Assembly (NCBI GenBank): GCA_903928115.1
Contig: CAIYPP010000141.1
Span: 1 to 64,000, forward strand
DNA length: 64,000 nt
Direction of reading: 5' to 3'
Source of the DNA: an uncultured Planctomycetota bacterium
Lineage (GTDB): Bacteria > Planctomycetota > UBA1135 > GCA-002686595
In this document: in pieces, positions 53,401-61,308 of the stretch
Position numbering within the stretch: position 1 is the stretch's first letter
How the letters are laid out: each line of letters starts with the position of its first letter
Program-made: the position numbers and the translations under genes
Notes under the pieces: model-generated
Told to the model about the DNA's origin: nothing
Seen by the model: the letters and a program-made list of their open reading frames with translations, nothing else
The model's database searches: none

Positions 53401-54141
53401 GTCGCGCACACCATTGGTATCGACGGACACGAGGTTCGTCGCGTCGCTGGAAAAACAGACAGCTCGACCGTCGCCGGAGAGCACGGGCTCGAACGAATGC
53501 TGATTGGCCTGCACGTTCGCAGCGCCACGGCTCAGGATGCTCGTGACGCCCGTCGCGATGTCGCGGAGGAAGATATCGACTCTCCCATTCGTGTCGCCGG
53601 TGACGAGGTTGGTCGCGGCGCTGCGGAAGGCGATGCGCATTCCGTCGAGCGAGATCGAGCAGGTGTCGCTGTCGCCGTTGCCGAGTGCGCCGCCCGGCGT
53701 GCGGCTCACGAGCGTCGTAGTGCCGGCGATCCGATCGCGGACAAAGACGTCCATACGCGCGTTGGTGTCCCCCGTCACGAGGTTGGACGCGGCGCTGTAA
53801 AATGCGATATAGCGCGCGCTCGAAGAGACAGCCGGAGCGTAGCTCTCACCGTTCGCGGCGCCGCCTGAGGCGGAGATGCTCACCAGAGTCGTGACGCCGG
53901 TGTCGCGATCGAGCACGAACACGTCGCCGAAAGCATTGGTATCACCCACCACGAGGTTGTTGGCGAAACTCTTGAATGCGATCCAACGCCCATCCTCCGA
54001 GACTGCGGGAGCACGGCTCTCGCCGTTGGGTTCTGCACCGGCGAGGCCCATGGGCCAGCGAGCGAGGTCGATGCTCTGTGCGGCAGCCGTCGGAAAAGAA
54101 GCGAGAGTCCAGAAAGCGAGGATCAACGAACGGTGGAGCAT
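50491..54141 (-). CDS. secreted TolB/WD40-like and FG-GAP repeat protein with cysteine-rich end
   Basis: The 1216-residue protein has a signal peptide (HRSLILAFWTLASFPTAAAQ). About seven repeats (30-420) follow the scheme SGDGRxIAFxSxASNLVxGDTNxxxDVFxRD, a TolB-like PD40 propeller. FG-GAP/integrin-type repeats follow (about 430-800), e.g. DFDGDTFDELFLGCPNA and DLDADGTSDIIVGSP. A cysteine-rich part (about 860-1070) and a C-terminal module shared with the secreted protein at 57 kb end it. Base composition drops sharply in its 3' half. Likely cell-surface or matrix protein; no enzyme motif. Confidence 0.78.
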   Translation of the reverse strand: MLHRSLILAFWTLASFPTAAAQSIDLARWPMGLAGAEPNGESRAPAVSEDGRWIAFKSFANNLVVGDTNAFGDVFVLDRDTGVTTLVSISASGGAANGESYAPAVSSSARYIAFYSAASNLVTGDTNARMDVFVRDRIAGTTTLVSRTPGGALGNGDSDTCSISLDGMRIAFRSAATNLVTGDTNGRVDIFLRDIATGVTSILSRGAANVQANQHSFEPVLSGDGRAVCFSSDATNLVSVDTNGVRDIFLRDLAAGTVTRLSESLAGTQGNAASDRPTISRDGRWIAFDSAASNLAPGDTGTVIDAFLVTSNRDTLVQVTRGNALSQECALSGDGTTLAFSSAASNLVPGDTNARLDVFVYDIESGALRRESAALDGTQGNGDSQAPALGYGNNVLAYRSAANNLVLPDTNGVIDLFCSSREFTPIATVPLPAGLDLTDACLASGDFDGDTFDELFLGCPNAVGPTGSPEGAVLIFRGTATGLEPQPAWTLYGGQPDCRFGFSLASAVDTNGDCLQDLLVGAPAYDNGELNEGAAFLFRGRAAGGPISPPADSSREGDEVGAEFGYSVAFYRVAYVPGISWPWDAFDSFDWVVGAPGASGGAGRVATSFQSFWGGSPSARLGTVVLGVDIDRCTDSSYYSASPTPTYFFASAPGYSTASGVMGAVSAYRCEGAHNSGNVSYTLTELAMAVGTQAGAGFGTSMAAGPDLDADGTSDIIVGSPLYNSAVSSRCGRITALSFGATLFSREGAYRDAMFGEQLVACNDLDSDGALDVLATSRLDAVGLYKSLSLRGGADGLSAPGALVAVSASNPADRVLAVGGRGRLTSNAALLCGGPTMARIELFSGLPMSEPCVPFLTETVGQGLCGTGYSCDPNDCHYTQVFYLVNPTCRPTSWSLQSPASSAHFQWHGPLKGQIGPREVLSSEGMFDFLCIECTGPSFGFCFDMLLGGVQRPACVSYSNYTQCYDLSINPQSMTLECSPGENSASITLHNSQCRDTPWIVDWSSTFLPPGVTVFPDSGIIGPRQSIDVTVEMDCNVATTGQYFTLNLQYQCYYGIQASVLVNLGSCHSNYCTPSTSAEGCAPTLSANGIPSEPNSLTGAQYQPFQLRMAGLPAQRAGLLFYGLSQAAMPWAQGSSSTLCVSFPVERLGLGQSGGTANLCDGMIEIDLNAYLRANPSALGSPLQAGRSLYVQGWYRDPTAPKGTSLSDAMAVQLCR

Positions 54142-54587
54142 GGAAGGGGCACTCGTCGCAGCCGCCGGGGGATGGCGCGCAGCGGGTCCAAGGACGGAGG
54201 GGAATGGACCGAAGCTCGATACGTAAGGCCCCTCGCGTGAGCTGGAGGTCCTGAGGGTTCCGAGCGTCGTGGACGCGGGAAAGACCGGAGAAACGGCCTG
54301 CGACGCTTGGAAGAAGTGGTGATCCGCCGGCGCGAGGGCCAAGGGCTCAGACCGCATACGACCTACGCGAAGACGCGGAGACTGGGCGTGGGAAGCAGGC
54401 CCGAAGCGACGGCGTACCCCCTTGGCGGGGTCAGGAAGGGGGTTTTTCGGGGGCGAGGGGGGCTGGCGCGGGGGTTGCGTAAGGGTGGGTTAGACTTGGG
54501 GCCGATAGAGGCGGGTGCGGGGCGGCGAGGGGCTGCTCCGGCGTCCCGACCGGCACCCCAGAAGACGAAGCAGCGAAGGCGAGCACC
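54142..54587. other. long divergent intergenic region
   Basis: 446 nt separate the propeller gene from the radical SAM gene. It contains a G-quadruplex motif (54438-54474) but no gene I can support. Promoters for both flanking genes must lie here, though I see no clear -35/-10 pair. Confidence 0.5.
54438..54474 (+). promoter_or_regulatory. potential G-quadruplex in the radical SAM leader
   Basis: Four G-tracts of five or six residues (54438-54442, 54449-54453, 54457-54462, 54470-54474) are joined by loops of 6, 3 and 7 nt on the coding strand, about 115 nt upstream of the GTG start. Such long G-tracts are favourable for a quadruplex in RNA or single-stranded DNA. A regulatory role is inference. 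Confidence 0.45.
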
Positions 54588-56183
54588 GTGGTCCAAGCAG
54601 TCGGCAAGCGCAGGATGAAGGTCCTGTTCCTCGACGAGTACCTCCCGCAGGAGATGCTCGGGATCATGTGGCTGAGCCGCGCCATCAAGGACGCGGGCCA
54701 CGAGACCAAGGCCCTCTTCGTGCCGGACAAGGACTGGGTCGCGAAGGTCAAGGAGTACAACCCGGACGTGGTGTGCTACTCGGTGACGACCGGGATGCAC
54801 ATGTACCTCGCGGAGATCAACCAGCGGGTCAAGGTCGAGCTCCCCCACGTGGTCTCGATCTTCGGCGGCCCGCACACGACGTTCACGCCGGAGTACATCG
54901 AGACGCCGGGCATCGACATCATCTGCCGCGGAGAGGGCGAGCAGGCCATCGTCGAGCTGCTCGACCGCATGGCCGAGGGGCGCGACTACTCCGACGTCCA
55001 AAACCTGTGGGTGAAGGACCGCAAGACCGGCGAGATCGCGCGCAACCCCATGCGCCCCTTGGTGCAGAACCTCGACGAGCTCGGCCACCCCGACCGCGAC
55101 GTGATCTACGAGGCGGCGCCGATCTATCGCGACAGTGACCGCAAGGTGTTCGTCACGCAGCGCGGCTGCCCGATGAACTGCTCGTTCTGCTTCCACCACG
55201 CGTGGAAGAAGAAGGTCTACAACTCGAACAACAAGGAGTACACGCGCAAGCGCTCGGTCGACCACATCATCGCCGAGATCAACGCGGTGCGCGCGAAGTA
55301 CAACCTGAAGTTCGTGCACTTCGTCGACGACATCTTCAACCTGAAGAACTCGTGGCTCGAGGAGTTCTGCGAGCGCTACCCGAAGGAAGTGGGCCTGCCG
55401 TTCGACGTGATCCTGATGGCGAACCTGACGACGGAGCGCCACATCGAGCTCCTGCGCAAGGCGGGCTGCGTGTACGCGCGTATCGCGATCGAGGCCGCCA
55501 ACGACCACGTGCGCAACGCGATCTTCCGCAAGAACACGACGCGCCAGCAGCTGATCAACGCCTCGCAGTGGATCGTCAAGCACGGCATCCGCCTCGGCTC
55601 GCTCAACATCCTCGGCGCGCCGGGCGCGACGATCGAAGACGAGCTCGACACCGTGCGCCTCAACGTCGAGTGCGGGGTCGACCATCCGATGGTCAGCCTG
55701 ATGCAGCCGTATCCGATGTTCGACATCACGGACACGACGCAGCAGATGGGCTACGCCGTCTCCAGCCTCGACCAGTTCCCAGTGAACTTCCGCCGCTCGC
55801 TGCCGGTCGAGAGCGACCAGAAGCGCCAGATCGAGAACCTGCACAAGCTGTTCCCGCTCGCCGTGCGCAACCCGTGGATGGTCAAGTACCTGCCGACCCT
55901 GATCAAGCCGCGCTGGATGTACCGCCCGTACCTCGTGCTGTTCATGCTGCACGCGGAGTACCTCGTCGCCGAGCAGGCGGGCATCTACGCGCACGCGCAG
56001 GGCCTCAAGGGGCCGCGCTACTGGACGTGGGTCGACTTCCTCTACCGACTGTCGACGAAGGGCGTCCTGCGCGTCTATCAGGTGCTCTTCAAGAAGTTCC
56101 AGCGGCGCTTCGCCGCCCGCGCGCGCAACATCGAAGTCGCGCTGCAGATGGGCGACGAGCGCGTCGTCGCGCACATGGACTGA
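54588..56183 (+). CDS. B12-binding radical SAM protein
   Basis: The 531-residue protein has an N-terminal B12-binding fold (about 10-140, e.g. PDVVCYSVTTGMHMYLAEIN) and a radical SAM domain with CxxxCxxC at C194/C198/C201 (GCPMNCSFCF). This group covers methyltransferases and cyclases such as BchE- or HpnR-like enzymes; the reaction here is unknown. The C-terminus (430-531) is basic and helical. The GTG start is preceded by GAAGG; an ATG nine codons in lacks spacing for a ribosome site. Confidence 0.88.
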   Translation: MVQAVGKRRMKVLFLDEYLPQEMLGIMWLSRAIKDAGHETKALFVPDKDWVAKVKEYNPDVVCYSVTTGMHMYLAEINQRVKVELPHVVSIFGGPHTTFTPEYIETPGIDIICRGEGEQAIVELLDRMAEGRDYSDVQNLWVKDRKTGEIARNPMRPLVQNLDELGHPDRDVIYEAAPIYRDSDRKVFVTQRGCPMNCSFCFHHAWKKKVYNSNNKEYTRKRSVDHIIAEINAVRAKYNLKFVHFVDDIFNLKNSWLEEFCERYPKEVGLPFDVILMANLTTERHIELLRKAGCVYARIAIEAANDHVRNAIFRKNTTRQQLINASQWIVKHGIRLGSLNILGAPGATIEDELDTVRLNVECGVDHPMVSLMQPYPMFDITDTTQQMGYAVSSLDQFPVNFRRSLPVESDQKRQIENLHKLFPLAVRNPWMVKYLPTLIKPRWMYRPYLVLFMLHAEYLVAEQAGIYAHAQGLKGPRYWTWVDFLYRLSTKGVLRVYQVLFKKFQRRFAARARNIEVALQMGDERVVAHMD

Positions 56184-56222
56184 GTCGACCGCAAGCTCGA
56201 CTGCAAGCTAAGGTGGCGCGCC

Positions 56223-57173
56223 GTGCGGTGCGCCATCTTTGCTTTTGGGCTCTCTGCGCTGGCGGCGTGCTCGCCTCAGGCGAGCGAGTCGACGCGCAAG
56301 ACGCGCGTTGAGGAGCGAGTCGACGCGCCCTACGTCGCCATCGAAGGCACGCGGGTCGAGCTCGCGCCGCCGCGGGGTTTCACGACTTCCGCACAGGTGC
56401 AAGGGCTCGCGCACGCGGATGGAACGGCGAAGCTCGGTGTGTTCGAGCTCCCGATGAGCTTCGAAGACGCGCTGCCGAAGGACTGGGGCGCGAGCGGCAT
56501 GACGCTCTTGCGCGAGGAGCGCGTGACGATCGCGGGCGGAGACGGACGGCTCTACAGCTACGAGCGCGCAGATTCGCGAGCCACGAAGCGCGGATGGATG
56601 GCCGTCGGAGGCGATGCGAGCGAGGCGCTGTTGCTGGTGGCGGAGTGCGACTCAGCACGGGCGGACGAACTCGAAGAAGAGCTCCGCGCGTGCCTGCTCG
56701 GAGCGCGCTGGCTGCGCGCCGAGAACGAGGCACCGAGCTTTGATCTCGATCCCGCCGAGGGACTCGTCCTCGCTTCCGACGAGGGACGTTCGCGCGTGTA
56801 CGTCGCGGCCGAAGTAGCGTCGCCCATGCCGTTGGGCAGTCCGTTCCTGCTCGTGAGCGCGAGCAGCAGTCCCGTAGCGAGCTCGAAGCTCGAAGATGCG
56901 GCGAAGGAGCGGCTCCTCGGCGCGCTCGAGACGGTCGGAGCGCAGGTGGCGAACTACGAACACTCGGCGCAGCTCGCGCTCGGCGAAGTGCGCGGCTGGG
57001 AACTCGTCGCGCGCGTCCACGATGCGCGCCTCGAGGGAGACTGGCTCGCCTACGCACTGCTCGTCCCTCACGCACGTGGCAGCGTGTGCGTGCTCGCCCA
57101 CGCGGGACCCGCGCACTTCGAGAGGATGCGCTCGCGCTTTGAGCAGACCGCGCACTCGCTACGTCTGCGCTGA
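56223..57173 (+). CDS. lipoprotein of unknown function
   Basis: The 316-residue protein has a lipoprotein signal ending LAAC (GTG start) and two similar halves, each a beta-rich segment: PRGFTTSAQVQGLAHADGT early and DPAEGLVLASDEGRSRVYVA later. No family recognised. It lies 39 nt after the radical SAM gene and may be in its operon. Confidence 0.6.
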   Translation: MRCAIFAFGLSALAACSPQASESTRKTRVEERVDAPYVAIEGTRVELAPPRGFTTSAQVQGLAHADGTAKLGVFELPMSFEDALPKDWGASGMTLLREERVTIAGGDGRLYSYERADSRATKRGWMAVGGDASEALLLVAECDSARADELEEELRACLLGARWLRAENEAPSFDLDPAEGLVLASDEGRSRVYVAAEVASPMPLGSPFLLVSASSSPVASSKLEDAAKERLLGALETVGAQVANYEHSAQLALGEVRGWELVARVHDARLEGDWLAYALLVPHARGSVCVLAHAGPAHFERMRSRFEQTAHSLRLR

Positions 57174-57356
57174 GTGCCACCCTGCGGGAGGCGGTGCGTA
57201 CGGAGTAGATGCTGCCGCGAAGGTCCCTTCGGGTCATCGAGTCGGCGGCGGCTTCGGGCTTGGATGTCCTCGGCCGATGGCTCTGCGTGGGCGTGAAGCG
57301 CCCGACCTCGCGTGACGTGCCCGGACCCGCGCCCATCCGCCAACGGCCCTCTCCAC

Positions 57357-57365
57357 AAGGAGGTG
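57357..57365 (+). promoter_or_regulatory. strong Shine-Dalgarno site
   Basis: AAGGAGGTG lies 5 nt upstream of a GTG codon and fixes the start of the secreted FG-GAP protein; the open frame extending further upstream is not used. Confidence 0.75.
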
Positions 57366-57370
57366 GAGCC

Positions 57371-58918
57371 GTGAAGATCTTCTCACACACTCTCCCGCTC
57401 GCTGGGGCCCTGCTCTTCGGAGCGACACCCGCAGCGCTCGCGCAGTTCCAGTACCAGCCGTACGAGTCGTTGTTCACGGGTCCCTACCCGCAGGACGTCT
57501 CGGCGGCGGACCTCGACAACGACGGTGACATCGACTTGGTCGCCTCGCTGCGCACGCCACCGCGGATTGCGGTCCTGCGCAAGGGAGTCGGCCAGAAGCT
57601 CGAGACGCCGGAGTACACGCCGGTAGTCGGCGCGCGCTGGCTCGCGGGCATCTGCGCCGCGGACCTCGACAACGACGGCAGGAGCGACATCGCCGTGCTC
57701 GGCCGCGACACGAACGACCTGTGGATCCTGCACAACCTCGGCAACGCGAACTTCGTCGAGATCGCGCAGGTCACGGTCGGCGCAGGTCCGACCGAGCTCG
57801 AGTGCAACGACCTCGACGGCGACTGCGACCTCGACTTCGTCATCTCGAACGAGCTCGGCAACTCCGTCTCGGTCGTGATGAACCAAGGCAACGGCGTGTT
57901 CGTCGCGCAGGCCGAGATTCCGATCGGTGCCGCTCCCAAGAGCCTCGCCGTCGGCTACTTCGGCTTCGTCCGCGGCTCGCTGCGCCTCGCCGACATCGCC
58001 GTGGCGGACCACGACAGCCATGCCATCACGGTGCTCGCCAACCAGGGGGATGGCACGTTCGCACTCGCGGCGACGCTGACCATTCCGCAGAACTCGCACC
58101 CCGAAGGCCTCGTGGTGCGCGACTTCAACCGCGACGACCTCGACGACATCGCCGCGTGCTACAGCGGCGCGACCACCAACAAGGTGGCTGTGTTCTATCG
58201 CACCAGCGGCGGCTTCAGCGCGCCGGTGCTCTACAACGTCGGCAGCGAGCACCCGACGCACATGGTGAGTGAAGACCTCGACCGCGACGGTCGCCCCGAC
58301 CTCGCGTTCGTGAGCGCACTCTCCCTGCACATCACGGCGCTGCGTCAGCGTGAGGACAACACCTTCGGCTTCCAAGGCATGTGGGACGTCGAAGGTCTGG
58401 GGTCCAACCACCTGATCGCGGTCGACCTCGACGGGTCGGGCTTCGCAGAGCTCGTCGCGACGAACGACGACAGCAGCTCGCTCTCGGTGCTCTTCAACGA
58501 GTTTGAGAGCCCGCTGAGCTACTGCTATGGCGCGCCCAACTCCGTGGGCGACGGCGCGACGCTCGGCTGGTCGGGTGCCCCGAGCATCTCCGGCTGCTTC
58601 GTGCTGACGGTGAGCGGTGCCCCGGGCGGCAAGCTCGGCACCTTCCTCTACAGCGACGTCACGGGCCTGCGTCCGTTCCACTCAGGCTACCTCTGCGTCG
58701 CCCCGCCGATCGTGCGCATGGGACCTCCGATCACGACCTATGACGACGGCACGGCCAAGGCGATCCTCGACTTCAGCGTCCCGCCGCTGGGCTCTGGCCC
58801 CGCCGCGGTCACGCCGGGCTCGGCTTGGAACTTCCAGTTCTGGTACCGCGACACGCTCCCCGCGGGCGGCTTCACCAGCAACACCACCAACGGCGTGCGG
58901 GCAATCTTCCTGCCCTAG
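57371..58918 (+). CDS. secreted FG-GAP/VCBS repeat protein with planctomycete C-terminal module
   Basis: The 515-residue protein has a signal peptide (SHTLPLAGALLFGATPAALA) and FG-GAP repeats such as DVSAADLDNDGDIDLVASL, ICAADLDNDGRSDIAVLG, DLDGDCDLDFVISNEL and DLDRDGRPDLAFVS, each with a calcium-type D-x-D-N-D-G turn. The last 135 residues (from SYCYGAPNSVGDG) form a module with LCVAPPIVRMGP and FQFWYRD, shared with the large secreted protein at 50 kb. Probably a cell-surface propeller. Confidence 0.82.
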   Translation: MKIFSHTLPLAGALLFGATPAALAQFQYQPYESLFTGPYPQDVSAADLDNDGDIDLVASLRTPPRIAVLRKGVGQKLETPEYTPVVGARWLAGICAADLDNDGRSDIAVLGRDTNDLWILHNLGNANFVEIAQVTVGAGPTELECNDLDGDCDLDFVISNELGNSVSVVMNQGNGVFVAQAEIPIGAAPKSLAVGYFGFVRGSLRLADIAVADHDSHAITVLANQGDGTFALAATLTIPQNSHPEGLVVRDFNRDDLDDIAACYSGATTNKVAVFYRTSGGFSAPVLYNVGSEHPTHMVSEDLDRDGRPDLAFVSALSLHITALRQREDNTFGFQGMWDVEGLGSNHLIAVDLDGSGFAELVATNDDSSSLSVLFNEFESPLSYCYGAPNSVGDGATLGWSGAPSISGCFVLTVSGAPGGKLGTFLYSDVTGLRPFHSGYLCVAPPIVRMGPPITTYDDGTAKAILDFSVPPLGSGPAAVTPGSAWNFQFWYRDTLPAGGFTSNTTNGVRAIFLP

Positions 58919-58932
58919 CTCACGCTCGAAAG

Positions 58933-58956
58933 GCGCCCGTGCTTCGGCGCGGGCGC
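58933..58956 (+). terminator. UUCG-loop hairpin after the secreted FG-GAP gene
   Basis: GCGCCCGTGC (58933-58942) pairs with GCGCGGGCGC (58947-58956), one pair being a G-U wobble on this strand, closed by a UUCG loop. It sits 14 nt after the stop and before the convergent cytochrome gene. Without a U-tract it may terminate or stabilise the 3' end. Confidence 0.55.
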
Positions 58957-59031
58957 TGCTCCGGCGCTCGTCCGGGGGCTGCGAGGTCCCGGCGAGTGCC
59001 GGAGCTCTTTTCTCGCAGCGTGCTCGTCGCC

Positions 59032-59817
59032 TCAGCGCGCGCCAGCACGGATCCAGCGCTCGACGAGCGCGAGCTCGTCGGGGCCGTGCTGCGGCTTCTT
59101 CTTCGGCGGCATGTGGTCGTCGTCGTCGAGCGGGAGGCGCATGCGCCGCACGAGCTCGCTCGCAGCGGGGTCGCCGCGCACGACGAGCGTCCCGAAATCG
59201 CCGGGCTCGAACCAGCGCGGCTCGACGGCATCGAGGCGCAGCTCCCCCTTCTGCTTGAGTGGCCCGTGGCACTCGATGCAGCGCGCTTGAAAGACGGCGT
59301 GGACGTCGGCGAAGGTCGGCTCTGAGGGCTCGGACTCGGCGGCGCTCGTCATGGCCCCGCCCGTCGAGTTCGGTGCTGGCGCGTCACGGAGCGGCTCGGT
59401 CAGGTAGCTCTCGCCGTGGACGAGCTCGCCGCCGAAGTGGCCGGCGAGGAGGGCGAGCAGCGCGGATGCCGTGAGAGCGACCGCGCGCGCTCGGCTGCGC
59501 ATCACGACGGCAGCCACGGCGAGGAGCGCGCAGGCCATTCCGATCCAGCGATGCCGATCCAGCAGGAGTTCAGCGGTGCGGCCCAGCGGCTCCTCGCTCG
59601 CGTGCACCCAGCCCGTCACGGCGGCGAGCACCGCGCTCGCGGCTCCGACCCGAACGAGAACGCGGATGACCGCGGCGCGCACCTCGCTCGAGGCCCGCAG
59701 CTGCAGCAGCTCGAGCGCGGCTGCGACGCTCAGCAACGCCACGGGGAAGTGCAGCACCGCGAGATGCATGCGTCCAAATACGACGAGGAGGGCATCGCTC
59801 TGCACGATGCCCTCCAA
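59032..59817 (-). CDS. DUF2231 membrane protein fused to a planctomycete cytochrome c domain
   Basis: The 261-residue protein has four to five membrane helices (about 14-140) of the DUF2231 type, then a linker and a heme c domain with CIECH (single CxxCH) in ARCIECHGPLKQKGELRLD. This PSCyt-type domain is a hallmark of planctomycete surface proteins, where it often precedes DUF1549/1553; here those are absent. It may carry electrons at the outside of the membrane. It precedes the Hsp20 gene in neither operon nor overlap (132-nt gap). Confidence 0.85.
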   Translation of the reverse strand: MEGIVQSDALLVVFGRMHLAVLHFPVALLSVAAALELLQLRASSEVRAAVIRVLVRVGAASAVLAAVTGWVHASEEPLGRTAELLLDRHRWIGMACALLAVAAVVMRSRARAVALTASALLALLAGHFGGELVHGESYLTEPLRDAPAPNSTGGAMTSAAESEPSEPTFADVHAVFQARCIECHGPLKQKGELRLDAVEPRWFEPGDFGTLVVRGDPAASELVRRMRLPLDDDDHMPPKKKPQHGPDELALVERWIRAGAR

Positions 59818-59949
59818 GAGTCCAAACGCTGCTCGGGTGCGTCAAGCTCCCACCGCGCTCCCCCATCCCTTTTCGGGGCGCATCCTCGCGGTGGAGCGGC
59901 ACGGCACGCTCTGCGTGCATCGCGACCGCCCCACAGGCGCGGCATCACT

Positions 59950-60408
59950 TCAGCGCTTGGCCTCGATCTTGATGCGAGCCGCCGGCTTCGGCGTCAGCTT
60001 CGGAATGCGCACTTCGAGCACGCCTTTCTCCAGCTTCGCGACCATCGCCTTGGTCTCGAGGTTCAGGCCCTCGGGGAGCAGGATCGCGCGCTGGAACGAG
60101 CCGTACTGCGACTCGGAGCGGAAGCACTCCTTCTCCTTCTTCTCGTTCTCCCACTTGCGCTCGCCCTTGAGCACGAGCTGGGAGCCAACGACCTGCACTT
60201 CGAGGTCCTTCTCCTCCAGCCCCGGAACGTCGAAGGTGGCGACGAACTCGTTGCCGTCATCGGAGAGGTTCACCGCGGGGAAACCGGTGCGCCGGAACAC
60301 CTCCGGCAGCTGCGTCGGCGTGGCCTTCCAGAAGTCCTCCAGCCAGTCGTCTCCGTTTTCGTTCCAGATCGAGAGCGGGCTGCGCGCCTTCCACAACATC
60401 GGCTTCAT
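59950..60408 (-). CDS. Hsp20/alpha-crystallin small heat-shock protein
   Basis: The 152-residue chaperone holds the alpha-crystallin domain (about 45-135) with FVATFDVPGLEEKDLEVQV and the closing GVLEVRIPK; a C-terminal I-x-I (RIKIEAKR) that docks subunits into oligomers is present. It prevents aggregation of unfolded proteins without ATP. It is downstream of the two-component operon and separated from it by a 20-bp hairpin, so it has its own promoter in 60409-60537. Confidence 0.9.
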   Translation of the reverse strand: MKPMLWKARSPLSIWNENGDDWLEDFWKATPTQLPEVFRRTGFPAVNLSDDGNEFVATFDVPGLEEKDLEVQVVGSQLVLKGERKWENEKKEKECFRSESQYGSFQRAILLPEGLNLETKAMVAKLEKGVLEVRIPKLTPKPAARIKIEAKR

Positions 60409-60537
60409 GGTCCTGTCCTCATGAATGGGGTGAGACTCGAAACGGGCCGTGAGCGGGCCCACGGCGGCTCCTCGCCCTCGCGCGAGCGAGCTTCGATCCC
60501 CCGTCCTCAGTAGGAACGCGGGACTCACGGCGTAGCA

Positions 60538-60581
60538 CCGCGGGGGCGCGCGCTGCCCCTTGGCAGCACGCACCCCCGCGG
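60538..60581 (-). terminator. 20-bp hairpin after the response regulator gene
   Basis: Arms 60538-60557 and 60562-60581 with a 4-nt loop. On the minus-strand RNA all 20 pairs form, two as G-U wobbles; on the plus strand these are C-A mismatches. It lies 28 nt past the regulator stop. There is no U-tract. Confidence 0.6.
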
Positions 60582-60609
60582 GTGGTGGAAGCGCTTAGGG
60601 CCCCGACGC

Positions 60610-61308
60610 TCAGGTCTGCATCAGGCCTTCTCGGATCGCGAGGCGCGCGAGCTCGGCCGTCGAGTGGCAGTCGAGCTTGCGCTGGAGGTTCTCGCGGTGC
60701 TTCTTCGCCGTGCCGAGGCTGATGTCGAGCTCGCGCGCGACGTCCTTGTTGCTCTTGCCGAGCGCGAGCAGCTGGAACACCTCGCGCTCGCGGCTCGTGA
60801 GCGTCGAGAGACGGCTCGCGCCACCCGGCTCGATCGGCTCGCCGCGGCGCATGCGCGCGACGAGGCCACCGGCCACCTTCGGGGAGAGGTACGGACGACC
60901 TTCGCTGACCGTCTCGATGCCGAGCACGAGCTCGCTCGGGTCGGAGTCCTTCGAGATGTAGCCGTCGGCGCCCGCGCGCATCGCTTGGTCGACGAAGCTC
61001 TCCCCCTCATGGTGCGTGAGCATCAAGATCCGCACGCGCGGATGCGCTTCGCGGATCGGGCGGATCGCGTCGAGCCCCGAGAGGCCGGGCATCGAGATGT
61101 CGAGCAGAACCACGTCCGGCAAGAGCAGCGCGATGCGGTCGATCGCCGTGCGCGCGTCGCCGCTGTCGCCGACCACTTGGATGCGCTCGTGCGCCGAGAG
61201 CAAGCTCTTGAACGCAGCGCGCAGGATGTTTTGGTCGTCGACGAGGAAGACCTTGACCTTGGTGGCGACCTTCTGAGTATTGGGCGATTCGAGCATGGGT
61301 GTCTTCAT
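60610..61308 (-). CDS. LuxR/NarL-type response regulator
   Basis: The 232-residue regulator has a receiver domain with FLVDDQ (acidic pocket at 24-25), phosphorylation site D70 in VVLLDISMPG, T/K residues downstream (LMLTHHEG, GYISKDSD) and a LuxR helix-turn-helix (about 165-215, LTSREREVFQLLALGKSNKD). It is the partner of the upstream histidine kinase (ATGA overlap). It would activate nearby stress genes, by analogy with FixJ and DosR. Confidence 0.93.
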   Translation of the reverse strand: MKTPMLESPNTQKVATKVKVFLVDDQNILRAAFKSLLSAHERIQVVGDSGDARTAIDRIALLLPDVVLLDISMPGLSGLDAIRPIREAHPRVRILMLTHHEGESFVDQAMRAGADGYISKDSDPSELVLGIETVSEGRPYLSPKVAGGLVARMRRGEPIEPGGASRLSTLTSREREVFQLLALGKSNKDVARELDISLGTAKKHRENLQRKLDCHSTAELARLAIREGLMQT

